Both the position numbers and the translations under genes were made by a program. A stretch of 64,000 bases of DNA from Nodosilinea sp. WJT8-NPBG4 (GTDB lineage: Bacteria > Cyanobacteriota > Cyanobacteriia > Phormidesmidales > Phormidesmidaceae): the NCBI GenBank assembly GCA_019359285.1, contig JAHHHQ010000059.1:20045-84044 (forward strand), read 5' to 3'. The notes below the pieces were generated by a model. That model had not been told where the DNA came from and searched no databases. It saw only the letters and a program-made list of their open reading frames with translations. Each line of letters opens with the position of its first letter. Position 1 is the stretch's first letter. Below are positions 25,588-33,850 of the stretch, piece after piece.

Positions 25588-26633
25588 AGAGAAGTATCCG
25601 GTTGGTCTTTGACCAGTTTGAGAAATACCTGGGTGAGGTCGGCGCGATCGCGCTGCACCGAAACTAGCGGCACAGGGCTCAGCGCCCCCAGCAGCCCATA
25701 GAGATTTTCTGGGGTGCCAGCGTAGGTAATCTGCGTTCCCTGCACCGTTGCCCCCAGCTGAGTCACGGTGTGGATCTGTTGGGGCGACAGATCGCCTTCC
25801 ACCTCCAGGTGATAGGTGGAGCTAGAAAATTCCTTCAGTAATGATTCGGTAGACTGCTCGGCAATGATGCGTCCCCGGCGAATGATGGCCACTCGGTCAG
25901 AGAGTTCTTCGGCCACATCGAGTTGGTGAGTGGTCAACAGAACGGCTCGGCCCTCCTGGGCAATCTGACGCACCAGGGCTTTGACCATTTCGCTGGCCTC
26001 CACGTCCAGCCCCAGGGTGGGTTCATCCAGCAGCAGCAGCTTGGGATTGTGGATCAGGGCAACGGCGATCGCCACCTTTTGCTGCATCCCGCGCGAGAGC
26101 TTTTGCACCGGGGTATGGCGTTTTTCCTCCAGCCCAAACCGGGCCAGCAGTTCTAGCCCCCGGCGATGGGCCACCTTGCGGGGCACCTGCCGGAGAACGC
26201 CGAAATATTCCAGATTTTCTTCCGGCGTTAAGCGCCAGTACAAATTGCGGTTGCCCTCCAGCACGGCACCAATGTGGCGCAGTGCCCGAGGCTGGCGGTG
26301 GGGGTCTTCTCCCACCACGGCAACCCGCCCCTGCGTGGGACGCACCAGGCCCGCAATCATCTTGATGGTGGTGGTCTTGCCGGCACCGTTGGGTCCCAAA
26401 AAGGCCAGCACCTCTCCCTGGTGCAGGGTTAAGGAAACCTGTTTCACCGCTTCAAACCGCTGTTTGCCCCGCCCATACACCTTGGAGAGATCGCGGGCAT
26501 CTAGCACGATGGAGCCTGGCGAAGAATTTTCAGCCCAACCATCGGTTGGACAATGAGCAAGTTGCACGAAAGGATTAAGCTCCCAGCGACAGGTAGAGTC
26601 TTTACTTATCTTAAAGTTTTTTGCCAAAGACAC
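25584..26633 (-). CDS. ABC transporter ATP-binding protein
   Basis: Up to 349 residues. Walker A is GPNGAGKTT, the signature LSRGMQQK and Walker B LLLLDEPTLGLD, followed by an H-loop TTHQLD. The C-terminal ~90 residues are the regulatory tail common in ABC-2 exporters. The GTG start at 26633 gives ~43 leading residues that do not resemble the family; a GTG at 26507 (VLDARDLSKVYG) fits better. It partners with the permease at 24814-25587. Confidence 0.88.
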   Translation of the reverse strand: MSLAKNFKISKDSTCRWELNPFVQLAHCPTDGWAENSSPGSIVLDARDLSKVYGRGKQRFEAVKQVSLTLHQGEVLAFLGPNGAGKTTTIKMIAGLVRPTQGRVAVVGEDPHRQPRALRHIGAVLEGNRNLYWRLTPEENLEYFGVLRQVPRKVAHRRGLELLARFGLEEKRHTPVQKLSRGMQQKVAIAVALIHNPKLLLLDEPTLGLDVEASEMVKALVRQIAQEGRAVLLTTHQLDVAEELSDRVAIIRRGRIIAEQSTESLLKEFSSSTYHLEVEGDLSPQQIHTVTQLGATVQGTQITYAGTPENLYGLLGALSPVPLVSVQRDRADLTQVFLKLVKDQPDTSL

Positions 26634-26780
26634 TGCTCCCTACGACGAGGGCCGAGGCTACTTCGACAACGGCTACATGAGGATTGAGAAGACTCCTTTA
26701 GGTGGTGGGCATGCGCGGCAAAACTCAGCTGCTATGGATGTCGTCAGCATTTTCGCTGCATTGCTCTGAGGACAAAGACG

Positions 26781-27731
26781 CTACTTCTTCTTTTTCTTGC
26801 TCTTTTTGGGGGCGAATGATAGCCCGCCGCCAAAGCCAGCTTTGTCAGCCGGCTTTTTGGTGCCTGCTTGAGCCACAATATCCTTAAATTCTGGCGGTTT
26901 CTCGAAGTCTTGACGGCCTTGCCTGTTAGACAATCGGTTGGGCTTAGGGCGATCTAGAGAAGCCCTGATATTGGCCATCATCTGCTCCTGCATGGGTGTG
27001 TAACGAATTGCCAGCTCTTCGGGAGTAAAGTCTGACTCCTGTTTGAGCCCCAGGTCGATCTGTACCCTGGCCCAAGAGCCCACAAACATTTCATCGACTT
27101 TTTTCGCTCCGTAGGCGACTTCCATCACCGACACCGCTTCAGTCGCCTTGAAATCGAGCAGCTGTGCAATGATGGAGCCATTGACGGAGCGGTGGTGGTT
27201 TTTGAACTGGCTAAGCTGGCGGATGAGGGCCTCTACAGCGCGATCGCGCAGGTCAGGAAAGATCTTGGCAATGGCGCCAAGACCCTCCACCAACGTTATT
27301 TTGTTGTTGTAGTCAATTTTGCTTGAGAGCAGTTCCTCTAGGGGGGCGATCGCTCCAGCCCCCATCAGGCCAAAGACCTGGGGCAGCTCTTCCCAGCACC
27401 AGTCCAGGTCATGCTGCTGCAACATCTGGACGAGGGGTTGAATGGCCTCAATGGCTTGCAGTTGCCCCAGCGATCTCCAGGCGTGGATAGGAGCCCAAAG
27501 CGCTTCCTCAGGATCTATCCCTGCGTCTGTGAAATCGTCTTCTTTATCGAAGTTGCCCATGAACAGCTCCCACAGCTGCTCATCCTGGATCATCTGAATC
27601 AGGGCGGGGATATGATCGGCGGTTAGCCCCAGTTCTTGCACGTAGTTGGGCCAGTCTTTTGAGGTGTTGCCTTCACCCTCGCCATAGCTCAACAGCTCAG
27701 CAACGGGGGGTTCGTAGGTATAGATAGGCAT
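26781..27731 (-). CDS. HEAT-like repeat protein with lysine tail
   Basis: 316 residues. The middle (about 85-215) has HEAT/PBS-lyase-like helical repeats: AIEAIQPLVQMLQQ, AIAPLEELLSS and AVEALIRQLSQF. It is otherwise like uncharacterised DUF1186-type proteins. The C-terminus is unusual: a disordered stretch, then GFGGGLSFAPKKSKKKKK, a run of basic residues at the very end. It is soluble and probably a scaffold for protein binding. The role is unknown. Confidence 0.75.
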   Translation of the reverse strand: MPIYTYEPPVAELLSYGEGEGNTSKDWPNYVQELGLTADHIPALIQMIQDEQLWELFMGNFDKEDDFTDAGIDPEEALWAPIHAWRSLGQLQAIEAIQPLVQMLQQHDLDWCWEELPQVFGLMGAGAIAPLEELLSSKIDYNNKITLVEGLGAIAKIFPDLRDRAVEALIRQLSQFKNHHRSVNGSIIAQLLDFKATEAVSVMEVAYGAKKVDEMFVGSWARVQIDLGLKQESDFTPEELAIRYTPMQEQMMANIRASLDRPKPNRLSNRQGRQDFEKPPEFKDIVAQAGTKKPADKAGFGGGLSFAPKKSKKKKK

Positions 27732-28112
27732 AGCTGGTTCCGCAAAAACAGCATCAGGGTCAAAGATAGAGTTATTTTACGCCTGAAAGATCTGGAGCAG
27801 CCAGAGGGTGATGCTCATCCTGAGACACTTCGCGTGCACCTTGATGGCAACTGCGCCTCCCGACCGTTGAACGTCCGAGGAAGCCACGGTAGTCAAGTTC
27901 TATATCCAGAAGCCTTAGATCACTCACTTAGAGTTTCCCCACCTTGGCTAAGAGCCGCACCCAGTTTTGCTCTGGGTCGTAGAAGTAGTTCAGATTGGCT
28001 CTTGTTTGTTATCTAGAGCTGTCGGTTTAAGTTGCGCCTTACTTAAAAGCCCAGATTCTCAAGGTCGAGAATCTGGGCTTTTAGAAGTATTTCCTAGTTA
28101 GGATGTCGGGGT
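27732..28112. other. Gene-free stretch with recA terminator
   Basis: About 380 bases between two minus-strand genes. It contains the recA terminator hairpin (28045-28082) and presumably the promoter of the HEAT-like gene. Short ORFs here show no coding character. Confidence 0.45.
28045..28082 (-). terminator. Rho-independent terminator of recA
   Basis: 16-bp perfect inverted repeat (AAAAGCCCAGATTCTC and complement) with a 6-nt loop, 30 bases beyond the recA stop. On the minus strand the stem ends in a T run. Confidence 0.8.
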
Positions 28113-29201
28113 TTACTCGTCTTCGTTCAGGTAGGTTTCGTCTTCGCCCTCGACCTCGATCTCCACGTCGGCTATATCGGCCACCGAGCCGCCGATTTCG
28201 AGCTTTTCTCTCACCTGGGCTTCAACCTTGGCGGCAAACTCAGCATCCTCTTGCAGGCGCTGAATCGTGTTCTCACGTCCCTGGCCAATATTGTCGCCTT
28301 CGTAGCTGTACCAGGCCCCCTTGCGCACAATTACCCCGTGCTGCTCGGCTAGGTCAACCAGGCAGCCCATGGTCGAGATGCCCTGGCCAAAGAGAATGTC
28401 AAACTCACCGATGCGGAAGGGTGGGGCCACCTTGTTTTTGGCGACCTTGACCTTGGCGCGAATCCCGTATTCTTCGGTGCCTTTCTTCAGGGTTTGAATG
28501 CGGCGAATATCGAGGCGCACCGAGGCATAGAACTTGAGCGCGTTGCCCCCGGTGGTGACTTCGGGGTTGCCGTAGGAGATGCCAATTTTTTGGCGCAGCT
28601 GGTTGAGGAAAATAACCGTACACTGCGACTTGCCGATGCTGCCGGTGATCTTCCGCAGGGCTTGGCTCATCAGTCGGGCTTGAAGGCCGACGTGGGCATC
28701 GCCCATTTCGCCTTCAATCTCAGCTCGGGGGACCAGGGCGGCTACGGAGTCAACCACAACGACATCAATGGCGGACGATCGCACCAGCTGATCTACCACC
28801 TCAAGCCCCATTTCACCCGTGTCAGGCTGGGACACTAGCAGCTCGTCGACGTTGACCCCCAGGGCGGCGGCGTAGATCGGGTCGAGGGCATGCTCAGCAT
28901 CTACAAAGGCTGCAACGCCACCCATTTTTTGCACTTCGGCTAGCACGTGCAGGGCCACGGTGGTTTTACCCGAGCTCTCAGGGCCATAAATTTCGATGAC
29001 GCGTCCCTTAGGCAGGCCGCCGCCTAGGGCTAGGTCGAGGGTTAGTGCGCCAGTGGGAATCGTCTCAACCTTCATGCGGGCAGCATCGCCTAGGCGCATG
29101 ATGGAGCCTTTGCCAAAGTTGCGCTCAATTTGGCCCAGCACCAGCGTGAGGGCTTTTTCCTTCTCGGTTTGCTCTTTGCTTCCGCCTTTCTTCGCCGCCA
29201 T
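28113..29201 (-). CDS. recA: Recombinase A
   Basis: 362 residues, normal length for RecA, the DNA strand-exchange ATPase that also triggers LexA cleavage. Walker A is GPESSGKTT (about 74-82), with the catalytic Glu in FVDAEHALDP, Walker B VVVVDSVAALVPRAEI and loop L2 region TTGGNALKFYASVR. The C-terminus is acidic (EVEGEDETYLNEDE), as usual. It stands alone, with no recX adjacent. A strong terminator lies downstream. Confidence 0.98.
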   Translation of the reverse strand: MAAKKGGSKEQTEKEKALTLVLGQIERNFGKGSIMRLGDAARMKVETIPTGALTLDLALGGGLPKGRVIEIYGPESSGKTTVALHVLAEVQKMGGVAAFVDAEHALDPIYAAALGVNVDELLVSQPDTGEMGLEVVDQLVRSSAIDVVVVDSVAALVPRAEIEGEMGDAHVGLQARLMSQALRKITGSIGKSQCTVIFLNQLRQKIGISYGNPEVTTGGNALKFYASVRLDIRRIQTLKKGTEEYGIRAKVKVAKNKVAPPFRIGEFDILFGQGISTMGCLVDLAEQHGVIVRKGAWYSYEGDNIGQGRENTIQRLQEDAEFAAKVEAQVREKLEIGGSVADIADVEIEVEGEDETYLNEDE

Positions 29202-29373
29202 AGTCGCCTCAATGCTTTAGGACAAGACGCCTGAACCCCAGAACAGTTGTCTTCAGAAAACCAGTATAGTACAATTGACCTAAATCGTAATCGGTACTTA
29301 TCTAGTTCGTCTAGTTATTTCTGAACTCGGTTTTCCTGTAGTTAACCTCCTAAATCTATGGAGGAGGTTGGTC

Positions 29374-29604
29374 ATGGCACCTGAACAACTCAATACCCTA
29401 ATTGCCCTGGCAGACTGGCTTGTGGCCGTGACGTATCGGCGTTCGACGGGCTTCTGCTGCTGGGTGATAACGCCTGAGCTGTCGAGCCTCACCGATGGCG
29501 AAACCTATGCCACTAGCAGTGCGGCCCTGGCTGCCGGGCGCAGTCTAGTGCAGTATTCCACTGGGCCCCAGATTGACTTTAGCCGCTGCCGCCTGTCGGA
29601 GTAG
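29374..29604 (+). CDS. Small hypothetical protein
   Basis: 76 residues from ATG 29374, preceded by the very strong ribosome-binding site GGAGGAGG about 8 bases upstream, which supports real translation. The sequence (MAPEQLNTLIALADWLVAV, FCCWVITPELSSL, AALAAGRSLVQYS) has no known motif. It is divergent from recA. Confidence 0.6.
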   Translation: MAPEQLNTLIALADWLVAVTYRRSTGFCCWVITPELSSLTDGETYATSSAALAAGRSLVQYSTGPQIDFSRCRLSE

Positions 29605-29732
29605 CGATCGCAGCCATAACCCCTGACTAAGACTCCACGGCCTGACTTCAGTAGTGGGTAGAATTCGCCCAGCAGCCCTGTTAGAGCTATTACTTGGGAC
29701 AATGAACAGGCCAAGTCTACCGAGTCTTACCC

Positions 29733-30116
29733 ATGCCCGGAACTCTCATTCGTCAAGTTATCTATGCCGCGCTGACCCTAATCGGCTTCATCTGGACGAA
29801 CTACTACCTGGTACAGTTCACCATTGCCACCAAGGGCGAGTTCACCGCCACCAACTTGCTAAATTTTGACCTGTCTACCTTTATTGAGCAGGTCTGGGCT
29901 AACCCGGCCTCTAGTTTTATCGCCGTAGATCTCACCATTGCGCTGCTGCTGGTGATCACGTTTATTGTGTCGGAGGGGCGGCGCCTGAAAATCAGGCTGT
30001 GGGGTATTTATATCGCTTTGATGTTTGCGATCTCCTTTGCCTTTGGCTTTGCTCTATTTATGTTTGTACGTGAGCGCAAGCTGGCTGAAACAGCGGTTTC
30101 TGACCTTACGGCTTGA
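29733..30116 (+). CDS. DUF2834 membrane protein
   Basis: 127 residues with three or four membrane helices (about 8-30, 62-82, 90-115). It matches the DUF2834 pattern: an N-terminal hydrophobic segment with TNYYL, F..N-P-A-S-S-F-I-A-V-D-L-T, then EGRRLKIRLWGIY. The function is unknown. It is convergent with the SDR gene, 6 bases apart. Confidence 0.75.
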   Translation: MPGTLIRQVIYAALTLIGFIWTNYYLVQFTIATKGEFTATNLLNFDLSTFIEQVWANPASSFIAVDLTIALLLVITFIVSEGRRLKIRLWGIYIALMFAISFAFGFALFMFVRERKLAETAVSDLTA

Positions 30117-30122
30117 GCCTTA

Positions 30123-30899
30123 CTACAGGCCTGGGGTGGTTTGGGCAAAGAGAGCGTCAAAATCTGTGGTAACTACAGCTCCGGGCATGCCCTCTGGGTT
30201 AGAGATCACGTCAAAGGCTTTATTGCGGGCGGCAGGTGCTAGCAGCGCTTGCACCACCACCTCTGCCACATCGGCACGGGGAATGGAGGTGGGAATGCCT
30301 TCAGGAGGATTGGCCAGCAGTTGGTCATCTTTGCCGACGATTAGCTCTCGCTGGCCGCCCGGCTGATCTTGCAGCCCGCCCGCCCGAATGATGGTGTAGT
30401 CGAGGCCGGAGTCGATAAGGTAGGCTTCTGCCTTGCGCTTCCAGATCAAAATGTTGCCGTTGGCCATGCGGTTGAGGGGGTGTTGCTCATTGGTGCCACC
30501 CATGGAACCGACTAGGACAATGTGCTTTACTCCGACGGCTTTGGCGGCCTCAATTTGGTTGATCTGGCCGTGGTAATCAACCTGTTCGGGCGTTCCCCCT
30601 TCCGGGTAGGTGAACTCTGGTCGCTGTCCCGGCTCTGGTGGAGCTTTCATTTGGGGGATGGCGCTGGTGAGAATGACTAGGGCATCGCAATCGGCCAGCG
30701 CGGTTTGGAGGCGATCGCGATCGCTTACATCCCCCAGATAAAACCCTTCCGTTGTGCCAAACAGCTCTTGCACTTTTGCCTCTGAGCGAGCAAAGCCTTT
30801 GGCCACAAACTGCTCTGGCCGCTGCTGAAGCTTTTGCACGGCGATCGCTCCGGTGCGCCCGGTAGCACCCGTGACTAAAACAGAGAGGGGAGTGGTCAT
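30123..30899 (-). CDS. NAD(P)-binding SDR protein (atypical SDR5-like)
   Basis: 258 residues. The Rossmann motif VLVTGATGRTGAIAVQKL (about 7-24) and the segments GDVSDRDRL, VKHIVLVGSMGG, YTIIRAGGLQDQ and VAEVVVQAL match the atypical short-chain dehydrogenase subgroup related to NmrA and plant At5g02240-like proteins. The usual catalytic YxxxK is not evident, so it may bind nucleotide rather than act as a classical dehydrogenase. Confidence 0.82.
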   Translation of the reverse strand: MTTPLSVLVTGATGRTGAIAVQKLQQRPEQFVAKGFARSEAKVQELFGTTEGFYLGDVSDRDRLQTALADCDALVILTSAIPQMKAPPEPGQRPEFTYPEGGTPEQVDYHGQINQIEAAKAVGVKHIVLVGSMGGTNEQHPLNRMANGNILIWKRKAEAYLIDSGLDYTIIRAGGLQDQPGGQRELIVGKDDQLLANPPEGIPTSIPRADVAEVVVQALLAPAARNKAFDVISNPEGMPGAVVTTDFDALFAQTTPGL

Positions 30900-31151
30900 A
30901 GAAAGGTTCTTCTCCAGATGGGTAATGGTTTTGGGGGTGTTGTAACCCCGTACAGGTATCTTGCCGTTGCCCCCAGGAGACTGCGGCTGACTTTAACTAT
31001 ATAGATACGTTCACTATGATCCTATCTAAGCCAAACAGATCCCCACGGTCTAATCAGCTTTGACCCTGAAGGCGAAGCCGCTGCTGAGCAGGTTTTGATG
31101 GGGCGATCGGCTTTGTTCTGACACTGACAGCCCGTTAAGGCGATCGCCTAA

Positions 31152-31952
31152 CTACTGAGTTTCTTCTAAATAATCGAGCCGTAGCTGGTGGTCGGGGCTG
31201 AGCAGGCGGCGATAGGCCAGCAGCACCACGCCAAAGATCCCCAAGGCGGCCCCAGCAGCGATCATAAACATAATCACAATCTGGTACCGCACGGCGTCGA
31301 TCGGGTTAGCCCCAGCCAAAATTTGGCCAGTCATCATGCCCGGCAGGCTGACCAAGCCCATCACCATCATCGAGTTGATGGTGGGGATCATGCCGACGCG
31401 AATAGCGTTGCGCACCTGAGGATGGGCCGCCTCCCAACGGGTAGCCCCTAGGGCCAGTAGAGTTTCGACCTGGTCGCGCTGGGTGATGAGCCCTTCCATA
31501 AAGCGGTCTAGCCCCAGGGAAATGCCGTTGAGGGTGTTGCCCAACACCATGCCCAGCATCGGAATTAAGTACTGCGGGTCGTACCAGGGCTGTACCCGAA
31601 TAATGCCGACCATGGCAAACCCCGTCACCAGCGCGGAAGCCGCCAGCACCGACAGCAAGCTATGCCAGTAAATGCCCGCAAAGCGGCGTTGGGTACGGTT
31701 GACGGCAGCGATGCCTGCAATCGCCGTCATCACTAGCGCGATCGCCAGAATGATCAGGGCATTGTCTTGGGTAAATAGCCACTCCAGCACAAAGCCAATC
31801 AGCAACAGCTGCACCACCATGCGCAGGGCAGCGATCAGCAGCGATTGGCCCAAACCGAGCCGCAGCGTTGCCGACAGGCCCACATTCACCACAATCAATA
31901 GAGCCGCTAGCGCCAGCTGCCCGTAACTAATGGCAATGTAATCGGTTTCCAT
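31152..31952 (-). CDS. fetB: FetB-type ABC transporter permease (UPF0014)
   Basis: 266-residue membrane protein with about seven helices, matching the UPF0014/YbbM family (FetB). Conserved segments include ALRMVVQLLLIGFVLEWLF, QYLIPMLGMVLGNTLNGISL (about 133-152) and GLVSLPGMMTGQILAGANP (about 200-218). In E. coli FetAB exports iron. The partner ATPase gene lies upstream on the same strand after a 65-base gap that contains a copy of the AAGGT/CCTTGAACC repeat. Confidence 0.88.
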   Translation of the reverse strand: METDYIAISYGQLALAALLIVVNVGLSATLRLGLGQSLLIAALRMVVQLLLIGFVLEWLFTQDNALIILAIALVMTAIAGIAAVNRTQRRFAGIYWHSLLSVLAASALVTGFAMVGIIRVQPWYDPQYLIPMLGMVLGNTLNGISLGLDRFMEGLITQRDQVETLLALGATRWEAAHPQVRNAIRVGMIPTINSMMVMGLVSLPGMMTGQILAGANPIDAVRYQIVIMFMIAAGAALGIFGVVLLAYRRLLSPDHQLRLDYLEETQ

Positions 31953-31964
31953 AGGCCGGGGAGA

Positions 31965-32022
31965 GGGGTATAGGGTGCAAGGTGCGACCCTGAACCCTAT
32001 ACCTTGAACCTTACACCCTACA
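31965..32022. repeat. AAGGT/CCTTGAACC repeat between fetA and fetB
   Basis: GGTATAGGGTGCAAGGTGC is followed by CCTATACCTTGAACCTTACA, forming an imperfect inverted repeat of the family also seen at 5033, 15230 and 56560. It fills the whole gap between two genes expected to be co-transcribed. Confidence 0.6.
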
Positions 32023-32683
32023 GCCGCTTACCAAATTCCCCCAGGTTGATCTGGCGATGGGTAACCCGGCGAATTTGTTCGGTGTCGTGGCTGGTAAGTA
32101 GGCAGGCGCGGCTGGAATGCTGGAGCCAGTCGTGCAGTAGAGATTCAACCTGGGCTGTGGTCGCGGCATCGAGGGATGCTGTCGGTTCATCCAGCAAGAG
32201 CACCCGGGGATTGAGCTGTAAGGCGCGCAGCAGGGCCATAATTTGCGCTTCACCGCCAGAGAGCCGAGTGCCCTGCAAGTTCAGAAAGTCTGGCCCACGT
32301 CCAAGCTTTTGCAGCCAGGTCTGAAGGATAGTTGGGTCAAAGCGGCGCTGGCGATAAATGTCGAGGTCAAACACCTGGGCGAGATTGTCTTGTACGGTGC
32401 CGTCGAGGGCGATCGCGCGCTGGGGCACCATCATCACCTGGCTGCGGTAGGTGGGTAGCCCCCACTCAGACGGGGTTTTGCCCTCAAACCTGACGTCCCC
32501 CTGTTGAATTGGGTCGAGCAGCGCCAGGTTGCGCATCAGCAATGTTTTGCCCGCGCCAGAAGGGGCCACCAGACCCACGCAATCGCCAGGCACCAACTCG
32601 AAACTCACTCCGCGCCACAGCCACCGCTCTGACAGTTGGCGACTTAGGTTTTCAACAGCCAACAGGGGTTGGTTTGGCTCCAT
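32018..32683 (-). CDS. fetA: FetA-type ABC transporter ATPase
   Basis: 221 residues from ATG 32683 (MEPNQPLLAVENL); a longer frame to 32749 lacks family similarity. Walker A is APSGAGKTLL, the signature RLSGGEAQ and Walker B VLLLDEPTASLDA, with an H-loop TSHD. The short, compact ATPase and its UPF0014 permease neighbour fit FetAB, a putative iron exporter. Confidence 0.86.
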   Translation of the reverse strand: MEPNQPLLAVENLSRQLSERWLWRGVSFELVPGDCVGLVAPSGAGKTLLMRNLALLDPIQQGDVRFEGKTPSEWGLPTYRSQVMMVPQRAIALDGTVQDNLAQVFDLDIYRQRRFDPTILQTWLQKLGRGPDFLNLQGTRLSGGEAQIMALLRALQLNPRVLLLDEPTASLDAATTAQVESLLHDWLQHSSRACLLTSHDTEQIRRVTHRQINLGEFGKRL

Positions 32684-32776
32684 CTTGGGCTCGCGATCGA
32701 TAAATTCTGCACTGAGTCTGTTTAGGGCAGCGGCCTCTCTACAATACACAGCTAAGGCCTAGGAAAAGGAGCGCCT

Positions 32777-33679
32777 GTGGAGCCAGTACCGAACCAGCGA
32801 CAGCCGACCATCATCGGCTTCTCGGCAGTGCTCATGTGGGCCACCCTGGCCCTGCTCACCGACCTGACCGGCACGGTGCCGCCCTTTCAGCTGACGGCAA
32901 TGGCGTTTACGATCGCATTCTTCATTGGCCTGGCCGCTTGGCTGCGAGCGGGGGGCAACGTGCTGCGTCACCTGCAGCTGCCCTGGCCGGTTTGGGCATT
33001 GGGCATCGTCGGGCTATTTGGCTACCACTTTTTCTATTTCATGGCGCTGCGCCACGCCCCAGCGGTGGAGGCGAGTTTGATTGCCTACCTGTGGCCGCTG
33101 CTGATTGTGTTTTTTTCGGCGCTGCTGCCCGGCGAGCGGCTGCGCTGGTTTCACGGGGCGGGGGCGATCGCAGGCTTTCTCGGGGCGGGTCTACTGGTCA
33201 CCAAGGGCCAAGGCTTCAGCTTTGACGCCCAATACACCACCGGATACCTAGCGGCCCTAGTCTGTGCCCTCACCTGGTCGGGCTACTCAATTCTCTCCAG
33301 ATATTTTGGGGCGATTCCGACCAATGCCGTGGGGGGCTTTTGTGGGGCCACGGCATTGCTGGCCTGGATCTGTCACGGTCTGTTTGAACCGACGGTGACC
33401 CCGGTGGGATGGGAGTGGATCGCCATTCTTGCCCTAGGGCTAGGGCCGGTGGGGTTGGCCTTCTTCACCTGGGATTATGGGGTGAAGCGCGGCAATATTC
33501 GCGTGCTCGGGGCACTATCCTACGCAGCTCCTTTGCTCTCGACGCTGTTGCTGATCGCGTTTGGCCGGGCCGAGGCCACAGCGGTGGTGGGGTTAGCCTG
33601 TGCGCTGATCGTCGGTGGGGCCGTGTTAGCCACGCTCGATTTCTTTAGGCCTCGGGCCGGGGAAACTCCCACTCAGTGA
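32777..33679 (+). CDS. DMT/EamA family exporter (YddG-like)
   Basis: 300 residues with ten predicted membrane helices in two EamA repeats. The start is GTG 32777, 6 bases after AAAAGGAG. Segments such as FSAVLMWATLALLTDLTG, FFYFMALRHAPAVEASLIAY and ALTWSGYSILSRYFG resemble the aromatic amino-acid exporter YddG subgroup. It is an inner-membrane metabolite exporter; substrate assignment is tentative. It is divergent from fetA. Confidence 0.83.
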   Translation: MEPVPNQRQPTIIGFSAVLMWATLALLTDLTGTVPPFQLTAMAFTIAFFIGLAAWLRAGGNVLRHLQLPWPVWALGIVGLFGYHFFYFMALRHAPAVEASLIAYLWPLLIVFFSALLPGERLRWFHGAGAIAGFLGAGLLVTKGQGFSFDAQYTTGYLAALVCALTWSGYSILSRYFGAIPTNAVGGFCGATALLAWICHGLFEPTVTPVGWEWIAILALGLGPVGLAFFTWDYGVKRGNIRVLGALSYAAPLLSTLLLIAFGRAEATAVVGLACALIVGGAVLATLDFFRPRAGETPTQ

Positions 33680-33850
33680 CCCTTTTTATATTCTTGAATT
33701 GCCCGATAGGTTTAGATGGCCGTCCACTGATATTCCTACGCTAATCGAGCAGAAAACGGAAAATCTACTGCCGGGTCATACAATTCAAACTGACAAATAT
33801 TTTCGGATAGAGTTTTCTGCTCTGGGGTTATTGAAATAAGTCCTTAAACG

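Noticed and set aside
29202..29373. LexA/SOS box upstream of recA
   Set aside because: Searched for AGTAC-type or similar operators; only fragments (GTACTATACT on the minus strand) were seen, not a convincing box.
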